Source of the DNA: Acidiphilium iwatense
Lineage (GTDB): Bacteria > Pseudomonadota > Alphaproteobacteria > Acetobacterales > Acetobacteraceae
Assembly: GCF_021556475.1 (NCBI RefSeq)
Contig: NZ_JAKGBZ010000007.1
Location: 59,837 to 123,836, forward strand
Reading direction: 5' to 3'
Length of the DNA: 64,000 bases
Below the pieces are notes generated by a model. The model saw only the letters and a list, made by a program, of their open reading frames with translations, did not search any database and was not told where the DNA came from. Positions 36,276-44,954 of this stretch are shown here, in pieces (position 1 is the first letter of the stretch; every line of letters begins with the position of its first letter). The translations under genes were made by a program, and so were the position numbers.

Positions 36276-38383
36276 TGGCAATCATGCCCCCAAGACTCCT
36301 GCCCGGTCAACCCGATCCTCTGGGAGCGACATGGGATGGACTGGGAATCAATTTTGCCGTGTTCTCGGCCAATGCGGATCGTATCGAATTGTGCATTTTC
36401 GATCGCGGCGGCCGGCGTGAAATCGCCCGATACGATCTGCCGGATTGCACCGACGAGGTGTTTCACGGCTATCTGCCCGATGCTCTGCCGGGGCTGATCT
36501 ACGGCTACCGCGCTCATGGGCCGTATCAACCGGAACGAGGACACCGTTTCAATCCCAACAAGTTGCTGCTGGACCCTTATGCTAGGGCATTATTCGGACA
36601 GCTTCATTGGTCGGATACTCTGTTCGGCTACAGGGTGGGGGCCGCTCGCGTCGATCTTTCTTTCGACCGGCGCGATAGCGCGCTCGCCATGCCGAAATCG
36701 ATCGTCGTCGGTGACTCGGCGGCTTGGGGCGATCATCGCCGTCCCAATCGCGGCTGGAGTGAGACCGTTATCTACGAAGCGCATCTTCGCGGTTTCACCA
36801 AGCTGAACGAAGACATTCCAGAGCGACGTCGCGGCACTTTCGCAGCATTGCAGGAACCGCGTGTGATCGATCATTTGCGCGCACTGGGAATCACCGCAAT
36901 CGAATTTCTGCCAATCCAAGCCTATCTGCAAGACCGCTTCCTGATCGAACGGAAACTGTGCAACTACTGGGGTTATTCCACTCTTGGGTTTTTTGCGCCG
37001 GAACCCACCTATCTGGCCGATGCAGAACAAGGCGGCAATGAGGTTCGTACCGCAGTGCGCCGACTGCACGAAGCCGGCATCGAGATTATTCTCGACGTGG
37101 TTTACAACCACACCTGCGAGGGCAACGAAATGGGACCGACGCTGTCCTGGCGCGGTCTTGACAATGCCAGCTACTATCGCCTGTTTCCCGGCCACGAGCG
37201 ACATTTCATCAACGACACGGGTTGCGGTAACACGCTTAACATCACCCACCCGCGCGTCTTGCAAATGGTGATGGATAGTTTGCGGTACTGGGCAACAGCC
37301 TACCAAGTCGACGGATTCCGCTTCGACCTCGGCACGATTCTAGGGCGCGAAACAGGCGGCTTCGATCCAGGCGCAGGGTTTTTCGACGCAATCCGACAGG
37401 ACCCATTGCTCTCGCGTCTCAAGCTGATTTCCGAACCGTGGGATATCGGACCGGGTGGCTATCAACTCGGCAATCATCCGCCCGGATTCGCTGAATGGAA
37501 CGGTGAGTTTCGTGATGGTGTGCGCCGCTTCTGGCGTGGCGATGCTGGCCAGCGCCCCGAAATCGCACGCCGCCTGATGGGTTCACCCGAGCTTTTCGAT
37601 CGCCGCCGCCGCAAGCCATTCGCTTCGATCAACTTCCTCACCGCACATGATGGTTTCACCCTGCATGATCTGGTTAGCTATGCGGAAACGCATAATTTCG
37701 AAAATGGCGAAAACAACCAGGACGGCCATAGCGACAATATCTCCGCCAATTGGGGCATCGAAGGAGAAACTGACAATCCCGAGATCAATGCGATCCGCGA
37801 CCGGTTCAAGCGCGCGCTTCTAGCAACCCTGTTTGTCTCCTACGGCACCCCGATGCTGCTTGGCGGCGATGAAATGAACCGCACCCAACGCGGCAATAAT
37901 AATGCATATTGTCAAAATAACGGTATCTCCTGGTTTGACTGGTCGGTGCTGAAGGATGGCAGCGCCGTGGAACTGGCTCGCCTCGTCGGCACGCTTACGG
38001 CACTGCGGCAACGTTATCCAAGCCTGCGCAGCGCGGTGTTCCGTCATGGTCTGGAGACGATCACCCCCGGAATCATGGATACCGCCTGGTTCGATGAACA
38101 GGCAAATGAACTTACCAGTGAAACATGGACCGATCCTGCGGCGCGCCTGCTCGCATTACGCCGTGCAACGAAGGAATCTGAGTGCCCCGATGTTACGCTT
38201 CTGTTATTGAACGCATCCGAAGAGGATCGCAACTTTATTTTGCCGGAACCTGTCCTGAACTGGACGTTGGAAGCCGATACGGCAAATCCAAAGATCGAAC
38301 GAAGCCGTTTCGGCAGTAACGAGATTATGGTCGTCTCGCGTTCCATGGTCGTACTCGGTGCGATAATCGAAGAGAACACATAA
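36275..38383 (+). CDS. glgX: Glycogen debranching enzyme GlgX
   Basis: A 702-residue isoamylase-type enzyme (CBM48 plus GH13_11). Visible motifs: LPGQPDPLGATWDGLGINFAVFS at the start, VVYNHTCEGNEMGPTLSWRG, nucleophile in GFRFDLGTILGRE, acid in LISEPWDIGPGGYQLG and TAHDGFTLHDLVSY. It hydrolyses alpha-1,6 branch points, usually on short side chains. The ATG shares its A with the glgB stop (TGATG), so the branching and debranching genes are coupled. treZ begins 2 bp after its stop. Confidence 0.96.
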   Translation: MAIMPPRLLPGQPDPLGATWDGLGINFAVFSANADRIELCIFDRGGRREIARYDLPDCTDEVFHGYLPDALPGLIYGYRAHGPYQPERGHRFNPNKLLLDPYARALFGQLHWSDTLFGYRVGAARVDLSFDRRDSALAMPKSIVVGDSAAWGDHRRPNRGWSETVIYEAHLRGFTKLNEDIPERRRGTFAALQEPRVIDHLRALGITAIEFLPIQAYLQDRFLIERKLCNYWGYSTLGFFAPEPTYLADAEQGGNEVRTAVRRLHEAGIEIILDVVYNHTCEGNEMGPTLSWRGLDNASYYRLFPGHERHFINDTGCGNTLNITHPRVLQMVMDSLRYWATAYQVDGFRFDLGTILGRETGGFDPGAGFFDAIRQDPLLSRLKLISEPWDIGPGGYQLGNHPPGFAEWNGEFRDGVRRFWRGDAGQRPEIARRLMGSPELFDRRRRKPFASINFLTAHDGFTLHDLVSYAETHNFENGENNQDGHSDNISANWGIEGETDNPEINAIRDRFKRALLATLFVSYGTPMLLGGDEMNRTQRGNNNAYCQNNGISWFDWSVLKDGSAVELARLVGTLTALRQRYPSLRSAVFRHGLETITPGIMDTAWFDEQANELTSETWTDPAARLLALRRATKESECPDVTLLLLNASEEDRNFILPEPVLNWTLEADTANPKIERSRFGSNEIMVVSRSMVVLGAIIEENT

Positions 38384-38385
38384 TT

Positions 38386-40164
38386 ATGCCTACGGCACAG
38401 CACGCCAGAAAACAAGGCGCTTGGATGCTCGACGATCGCACGGCACGCTTCGTTCTTTGGGCACCGGCGCGCGATGCAATAGCTCTCGAAATCGACGAAC
38501 AACCGCCGATCGCGATGAACCGCGATGAAAAAGGCTACTTCACTGCCGTTGCGTTTTGTACTCCCGGTACACGCTATCGCTTTCGCGTGCAGCCTGATCT
38601 TGTGGTCGCCGATCCGGCCTCGCGGTTGCAGGATGGCGACGTTCACGACGCGAGCATTCTCGTCGGTCCCGATACCTACCCATGGCAATGCGAAACCTGG
38701 CGCGGACGGCCATGGCACGAGACGGTCATATACGAAATTCATCCCGGTATTTGCGGCGGCTTTGTTGGAATCGAGGCGAGTTTACCGGATCTTGCAAAAC
38801 TTGGGGTTACCGCGATCGAATTGATGCCGATCGCGGATTTTCCCGGTGTACGAAATTGGGGCTACGATGGCGTTTTGCCTTACGCGCCCGATACGGCTTA
38901 CGGCGCTCCGAATGCGCTGAAGCACATGATCGACACGGCCCATAGTCACGGCACCATGGTTTTTCTCGACGTAGTATATAATCATTTTGGTCCAGATAGT
39001 AATTATTTTCATAGTTTCGCGCCACAATTTTTTCGGGACGATATCAAAACTCCATGGGGTAGTGCCATCGATTTTCGTCGTGAGCCGGTGCGCCGCTATT
39101 TCATCGACAACGCTCTTTACTGGCTGAACGAGTTTCGGTTCGATGGCCTTCGATTCGATGCCGTTCATGCCATCGGGGATTCCGAATTTCTTCATGTTAT
39201 GGTGCGCGAGATCCGTGCCAATACCGCGTCGGACAGACATATCCATCTTGTGCTGGAAAACGACGACAACGATGCAACCTTGCTGCCCGCCACACCCGCT
39301 TCACCGCTTTACGATGCGCAATGGGCCGACGACACGCATCATTGCCTACACGTTCTTCTGACTGGCGAACAAAGTGGCTATTATGAAGACTATCGCAATC
39401 CGGCACGGCAACTCGCCCGTTGCCTTGGCGAAGGTTTTGCCTATCAGGGCGAGTCATCGTCACATCGTGACGGTACGGTGCGCGGTGCGCCGAGCGCTCA
39501 TCTGCCGCCCAGCGCCTTCGTTGCTTTTTTGCAGAATCACGATCAGATCGGCAACCGGGCTTTCGGCGAGCGCCTGACGATGCTGGCCGATCATGGTGCC
39601 CTGCGTGCCGCGATTTTGCTTTTGCTTTTGTCGCCACAGATTCCTCTGATTTTCATGGGAGAGGAGTATGGCGAAACACGCCCCTTTCTCTATTTCACCG
39701 ATCATCGCGACCCCGAACTTGCCAAAGCCGTTCGTCAAGGCCGCCGTCGTGAATTTGCCAGGTTCAAGGAATTCGCGTCGGAAGAGGCTCAACTCAGGAT
39801 TCCCGATCCGAACGACAAAACGACATTCGAAGTGTCGATTTTGCAGGCTGCCAACGCTGAAGATTCTGCTGCGGTCGAGTGGTTTGCCTTCTATCGCCAT
39901 CTGCTTCGCCTTCGCCATCAGGCGATTGTACCTGGCATTCCCGGTGCACGCTCCATTGGAGCGGAAGCGCTTGAAACCAGTGGTGTCCGCGCTGCATGGC
40001 GTTTTGGCAATGGCGCAATCCTGACCATCGCCGGCAATTTCGGAATCGGCGTACTTATGTGCGAGGCCGGGGCAGGGGCGGTTTTCGCCGCAACGCCGCC
40101 AGATGTCGGCACCGACAACGTTTTGCCACCTCGCGCGGCAATCGCCTGGCTGCAACCCGCATGA
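38386..40164 (+). CDS. treZ: Malto-oligosyltrehalose trehalohydrolase TreZ
   Basis: A 592-residue GH13_10 enzyme: N-terminal CBM48-like part (RFVLWAPARDAIALEI), YEIHPGICGGFVG, FLDVVYNHFGPDSNY, nucleophile in GLRFDAVHAIGD, acid glutamate in LVLENDDNDATLL, FLQNHDQIGNRAFGER. It releases trehalose from maltooligosyltrehalose formed by TreY. The stop overlaps the malQ start (ATGA). Its base composition is noticeably more AT-rich than flanking genes such as dnaE. Confidence 0.95.
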   Translation: MPTAQHARKQGAWMLDDRTARFVLWAPARDAIALEIDEQPPIAMNRDEKGYFTAVAFCTPGTRYRFRVQPDLVVADPASRLQDGDVHDASILVGPDTYPWQCETWRGRPWHETVIYEIHPGICGGFVGIEASLPDLAKLGVTAIELMPIADFPGVRNWGYDGVLPYAPDTAYGAPNALKHMIDTAHSHGTMVFLDVVYNHFGPDSNYFHSFAPQFFRDDIKTPWGSAIDFRREPVRRYFIDNALYWLNEFRFDGLRFDAVHAIGDSEFLHVMVREIRANTASDRHIHLVLENDDNDATLLPATPASPLYDAQWADDTHHCLHVLLTGEQSGYYEDYRNPARQLARCLGEGFAYQGESSSHRDGTVRGAPSAHLPPSAFVAFLQNHDQIGNRAFGERLTMLADHGALRAAILLLLLSPQIPLIFMGEEYGETRPFLYFTDHRDPELAKAVRQGRRREFARFKEFASEEAQLRIPDPNDKTTFEVSILQAANAEDSAAVEWFAFYRHLLRLRHQAIVPGIPGARSIGAEALETSGVRAAWRFGNGAILTIAGNFGIGVLMCEAGAGAVFAATPPDVGTDNVLPPRAAIAWLQPA

Positions 40165-42152
40165 GCGATACGGCGCTTTTCGAACTTGCCGACCGAGTTG
40201 GATTTTCATGCGTGTGGCACGATGTCTTTGGCACTGAGCATCACGCTACTCCCGATACGCTGCGCGTACTGCTCGCCGCCCTTGGCTTCGACGCCGACTC
40301 GGAATCAACCTGTCATGACGGCATCACGCAACTCGAGGTCGAGGCACAAACCACGCCTGCTTTTATCACTGCTCAGTCAAACGCCGATATAACGCTCACT
40401 GGCGTGCCGGCTCCTATCCGTATCGATTATGATGACGGCTCGATGTCCGCTGGCTTCGCCGAGGATGCTGGATATGGCCGGATCCGCATCGCCGGCATCG
40501 CCCGCCCTGGTTATCACCGGCTGTACGTCAACGACCGTATTGTCGAACTGGCAATCGCTCCCGCACGGGCGTTCACCATTGCCAATGCTCTCCAAAAGCG
40601 GGATCGCTCGGGAAAAGCTTGGGGGCTTGCCGTTCAAGTCTATGGGCTTCGGCGCGACAATGACGGCGGCATCGGCGATTTCGCGGCTCTTGCCGATTTC
40701 GCACGTGCCGCCGGGCATCATGGCGCCGATGCGGTTGCAATCAGCCCGGTCCATGCCCTCTATGCCAGTGATCCCGGCCATTACAGCCCCTATAGTCCGT
40801 CAAGCCGCATCGCGCTCAATCCGGTCTATGCGCCAGTGAATTACCCGATCGAATTGCCGACACCTGGCGATCTGATCGACTGGCGTACGGCTACCCCAGC
40901 CCGTTATCGCGCACTGCGCGAGGCTTTTGCACGGGACCATGATGATCCGATATTCCAGGCGTTCCAGAACGCAGCGCCCGAGGTTATTCGCCGCCACGCA
41001 TTGTTCGAGGTGATGTCGGCGCATCAACTGAAAACCGGCGCAGAGCGGGATTGGCGTCATTGGCCCGAAGCCCTGCGGTTTCCATCGAATGCCGAAGTGG
41101 TGCGGTTCGCCGATCAGAACCAAGATGAAATTGCTTTTCACCTCTATGCACAATGGCGTGCGTTATCCGGGCTGCGCAACGCCCAGGCGGCAGCGATTGA
41201 GTCCGGCATGGCGATCGGATTGATCGCCGATCTTGCGGTGGGAGTCGATCCCGCCGGCAGCGATGCCTGGAGCCGCCCCAATGAGGTGCTGCGTGGTGTT
41301 TCGGTCGGTGCGCCGCCCGACGAGTTTAATCGGCGCGGGCAGAACTGGGGGCTCACCAGCTTTTCGCCGCGTGGACTGCGCCGGAGCGGCTTTTCGGCTT
41401 TGCGCGATATGTTGGGCGCTGCACTCGAGCCCACCGGAGGGGTACGCATCGATCACGCCATGGGTCTTGCCCGGCTCTGGCTCATTCCTGACGGTGCCGA
41501 TGCGAACGAAGGTTGTTACCTACGCTTTCCGTACGATGACATGCGGCGCCTTGCCATGCTGGAATCGGCACGTCATCAAGGCATCATCCTTGCGGAGGAT
41601 CTTGGCACCGTTCCGGGTGGCTTTCGAGAATCTCTTGCACATAACGGTATTTCCGGGATGAGCGTTCTCTGGTTCGAGCGGAACGGCGATCGCTTCACCT
41701 CCCCTGCGCATTGGCGTCGAGAAACCGTGGCGATGACGACGACGCACGACCTTCCGACCGCTGCCGGCTGGTGGCGCGGCACCGACATCGCCTGGCGCAA
41801 CCGTCTCGGCCTTGCCGGTGAGGATTCGGAAAAGCGGGCGCATGACCGGAAATGCTTATGGTCCGCCTGCAAGGACGCCGGTGTGGCAAGCGGCGATATG
41901 CCCGCTTTGGAGGATGGCGATGCCATTGCCGATACCGTCATTGCTCATGTTGCGATGGCGCAATCGGATCTTGTCATTCTACCCCTTGAGGACGCATTGG
42001 CGCTCGACCAGCAGCCGAACATTCCTGGAACAATTGACGAACACCCAAACTGGCGCCGCCGCTTGTCAAGCGATTCCGTAACATCGTTAGACGAACCGCG
42101 AGTTGCGGCGCGTCTTGCGATGCTCGATCGTGCGCGGAAGAAACCATTATGA
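40161..42152 (+). CDS. malQ: 4-alpha-glucanotransferase MalQ
   Basis: A 663-residue GH77 amylomaltase. The N-terminal 150 residues form the extra beta-rich domain seen in bacterial MalQ. The catalytic residues lie in GGVRIDHAMGLARLW (Asp), IILAEDLGTVP (Glu) and TTTHDLPTAAGWW (Asp); SPYSPSSRIALNPVYA is the conserved substrate loop. It disproportionates maltodextrins, making longer chains suitable for TreY or GlgB. Sits between treZ and treY with 4-bp overlaps on both sides, a common alphaproteobacterial arrangement. Confidence 0.95.
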   Translation: MSDTALFELADRVGFSCVWHDVFGTEHHATPDTLRVLLAALGFDADSESTCHDGITQLEVEAQTTPAFITAQSNADITLTGVPAPIRIDYDDGSMSAGFAEDAGYGRIRIAGIARPGYHRLYVNDRIVELAIAPARAFTIANALQKRDRSGKAWGLAVQVYGLRRDNDGGIGDFAALADFARAAGHHGADAVAISPVHALYASDPGHYSPYSPSSRIALNPVYAPVNYPIELPTPGDLIDWRTATPARYRALREAFARDHDDPIFQAFQNAAPEVIRRHALFEVMSAHQLKTGAERDWRHWPEALRFPSNAEVVRFADQNQDEIAFHLYAQWRALSGLRNAQAAAIESGMAIGLIADLAVGVDPAGSDAWSRPNEVLRGVSVGAPPDEFNRRGQNWGLTSFSPRGLRRSGFSALRDMLGAALEPTGGVRIDHAMGLARLWLIPDGADANEGCYLRFPYDDMRRLAMLESARHQGIILAEDLGTVPGGFRESLAHNGISGMSVLWFERNGDRFTSPAHWRRETVAMTTTHDLPTAAGWWRGTDIAWRNRLGLAGEDSEKRAHDRKCLWSACKDAGVASGDMPALEDGDAIADTVIAHVAMAQSDLVILPLEDALALDQQPNIPGTIDEHPNWRRRLSSDSVTSLDEPRVAARLAMLDRARKKPL

Positions 42153-44929
42153 ATACAACGCCCCGCGCGACGGCTCGCCTGCAATTCCATCTTGATTTTA
42201 CCTTCGACGATGGCGTTGCCACGGTCCCTTATCTGGCCGCGCTGGGCATCAGCCATCTCTATGCGTCGCCGATTCTGAAAGCGCGTTCAGGTTCCGCCCA
42301 TGGCTACGACATCGTCGATCACGCCACGATCAACTCGGAACTGGGCGGTGAATCCGGATTCCTCCGCCTCACCGAAGCGTTGAACGCGCATCGCATGGGC
42401 CTCGTTCTCGACATCGTTCCCAATCATATGGGCGTAGGCGGCACCGACAATCGCTGGTGGATGGACGTGCTGGAATGGGGCCGCGCCAGCCCCTACGCAG
42501 ATGCGTTCGACATCGATTGGACGCCCCCCGATCCTGCGCTGCATGACAAGGTCATGGCACCGTTTCTGGGCGAATCCTACGGCGCTGCCCTGCAATCCGG
42601 CAATCTGCATCTTGCCTGTAATACGGTGAGTGGCAGGCTTTCAGTGGTCTATCACGAGCACGAATTTCCGCTGTCGCCTTTGGGTGCCGCCACGGTTCTG
42701 CAGGCCGCGCCGAAACGCTTTGCCGATGCCATCGCCCATTTCACCGCCGCCGCCGATCTCGCGGATCGGCCCGAAATCGCTCGCCCACTCGCCGAAACGG
42801 CACGTCGCCGGCTTGTCGCGGCACTCGCCACGCCACATGGCGCGGCGGGTCTTGCCATTGCCATGGCGCGCTACGATGCGACATCCGAAACCGGCCGAGC
42901 ACGCCTCCATACGTTGCTGGAAACGCAAAATTATCGTCTGACCTTCTGGCGTGCCGCCGCCGACGAAATCAACTGGCGCCGTTTTTTCGACATCAACACG
43001 CTCGCGGGCATTCGCGTCGAAATTCCCTGGGTGTTCGATGAATCCCACCGGTTGATCCTCGATCTTTACGCGCGCGGCCTGATCGACGGCGTGCGTATCG
43101 ACCATGTCGATGGCCTCGCCGATCCGCGCGCCTATTGTCGTAAATTACGCCGCGCCCTCACGGCTGCCGGTCGTAATCGTTCCAAGGGTGCGGCACAGGA
43201 TCCACCTTACATCATCGTCGAAAAAATCCTCGCACCGCATGAACGGCTGCGCGCCGATTGGCAAACCGACGGCACCACCGGTTATGATTTCATGAACGAG
43301 GTCGCCGCTATCCTGCATGATCCCGAAGGTGCCGAGCCGCTTGCCGCTCTCTGGGCGCGGTTCTCGGGCCGCAGCCCGAATTTCGAGGACGAGGAACACG
43401 AGGCGCGACGTCAGGTTCTGCGCGATAATCTGACCAGCGAATGGAATGGCACGGCTGCCTTGCTACATCGTCTCGCCGCCGCCGATCTTGCAACCCGTGA
43501 TATCACGCTCACCGCTTTGCGCCGTGCGCTTGCCGAGTTGCTGGTTAATTTCCCGGTCTATCGCATCTATGCTGGTGCCGCCGGCAGCGCCGCCACCGAC
43601 GAACAGGCGATGAACTGGGCGCTTGCGCGCGCGCTGCGCGGTTTTCGCGTTGCCGATCGCAACCTGCTTCATCAAATTCGCCATTGGCTGGCCGACCGTC
43701 CACTCGCGCGCGAACCCATCGCCCGGCGCGCGCTGCATCGCCGCGTCATGGTCCGCTTTCAGCAACTCTCCGCTCCCGTCGCGGCAAAATCCGTCGAGGA
43801 TACCGCGTTCTATCGCTACGGACGTTTGCTTTCCCGCAACGAGGTCGGCAGTACGCCCGCACAGTTTTCACTGACTCCGGCAGCGTTCCACGCCGCCCAG
43901 GCGCAGCGCCGCGCGAACCTGCCGCGCGCCATGCTCGCCACAGCAACCCATGACCACAAGCGCGGGGAGGACACGCGTGCGCGCCTCGCCGTCCTCTCCG
44001 AAATTCCGGCGGAATGGGAGGCGGCGTTAGCGCGTTGGACGCGACTCAACACGTCGTTCGTCCGCGAGCTCGATTCGGGCCGTGCGCCCTCCGAGGCCGA
44101 CGAACTGATGCTCTATCAAACGCTCGTCGCCGCTTGGCCGATCGGATCAGCGCTGGATCATGCCGGCGATTTCGTGGAACGCGTCTGGGGCTGGTGGGAA
44201 AAATCCATCCGCGAGGCCAAGCTCCGCTCCGAATGGGCAGCACCCGACGAAACCTACGAAGCCGCCTGCCGCCAGTTTCTCGACGGCGTGTTCGATGCCG
44301 CGCGGGCCACCGCCGTGCTTGGCGAAATCGCCGACTGCGCCCGCCGTATCGGCCCCGCCGGTGCGATCAACGGCCTCGCCCAGACGGTGCTGAAATACAC
44401 CTCCCCCGGTATCCCCGATCTCTACCAGGGCGCCGAATTCTGGGATCAAAGCCTGGTCGATCCCGACAACCGCCGCCAAGTCGATTTTTCCCGCCGCGCC
44501 GAAACTCTCGCGGCGCAATCCCAACCCACCGATCTGCTCGCCTCCTGGCATGACGGGCGGATCAAACAGGCGATCATCGCGCGCCTGCTCGCACGCCGCG
44601 CCGCTCATCCCGCCCTGTTCGAGTCAGGCGATTACATGCCGCTCGACATCGAAGGCGAACACGCCGTCCACGCCCTCGCGTTCCAGCGCAGCCACGGCTC
44701 GCAGCGCCTGATCGTCGCGGTCGCCCGCCTCGCCATACCGCTCCTTGGCACCGCCGAAACGCCTCTCGTGCCCGCCGCATCCTGGCAGGATACGCGCATG
44801 AGGCTGGGCGGTGATGATACAGCCCCGTGGCGCGACGTGCTCGCCGATCGCCAGATCGCTCCCACGGGCGATGGGTTCAAGCTTAAAACCCTGTTCGCCG
44901 CTCTGCCGGTTGCGGTGCTGGCAGGCTGA
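42149..44929 (+). CDS. treY: Malto-oligosyltrehalose synthase TreY
   Basis: A 926-residue GH13_26 enzyme. Motifs: YLAALGISHLYASPILKARSGS near the N terminus split by the family loop, LVLDIVPNHMGVGG, nucleophile Asp in DGVRIDHVDGLADP, acid Glu in IIVEKILAPHE, and KSVEDTAFYRYGRLLSRNEVG, TATHDHKRGEDTRARL in the C-terminal half. It converts the reducing end of a maltodextrin to trehalosyl. It is the last gene of the seven-gene glucan/trehalose run; dnaE begins 25 bp on, and may be read through. Confidence 0.95.
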   Translation: MNTTPRATARLQFHLDFTFDDGVATVPYLAALGISHLYASPILKARSGSAHGYDIVDHATINSELGGESGFLRLTEALNAHRMGLVLDIVPNHMGVGGTDNRWWMDVLEWGRASPYADAFDIDWTPPDPALHDKVMAPFLGESYGAALQSGNLHLACNTVSGRLSVVYHEHEFPLSPLGAATVLQAAPKRFADAIAHFTAAADLADRPEIARPLAETARRRLVAALATPHGAAGLAIAMARYDATSETGRARLHTLLETQNYRLTFWRAAADEINWRRFFDINTLAGIRVEIPWVFDESHRLILDLYARGLIDGVRIDHVDGLADPRAYCRKLRRALTAAGRNRSKGAAQDPPYIIVEKILAPHERLRADWQTDGTTGYDFMNEVAAILHDPEGAEPLAALWARFSGRSPNFEDEEHEARRQVLRDNLTSEWNGTAALLHRLAAADLATRDITLTALRRALAELLVNFPVYRIYAGAAGSAATDEQAMNWALARALRGFRVADRNLLHQIRHWLADRPLAREPIARRALHRRVMVRFQQLSAPVAAKSVEDTAFYRYGRLLSRNEVGSTPAQFSLTPAAFHAAQAQRRANLPRAMLATATHDHKRGEDTRARLAVLSEIPAEWEAALARWTRLNTSFVRELDSGRAPSEADELMLYQTLVAAWPIGSALDHAGDFVERVWGWWEKSIREAKLRSEWAAPDETYEAACRQFLDGVFDAARATAVLGEIADCARRIGPAGAINGLAQTVLKYTSPGIPDLYQGAEFWDQSLVDPDNRRQVDFSRRAETLAAQSQPTDLLASWHDGRIKQAIIARLLARRAAHPALFESGDYMPLDIEGEHAVHALAFQRSHGSQRLIVAVARLAIPLLGTAETPLVPAASWQDTRMRLGGDDTAPWRDVLADRQIAPTGDGFKLKTLFAALPVAVLAG

Positions 44930-44954
44930 GCGCGAATCCTGCTAAACTAAAAAA

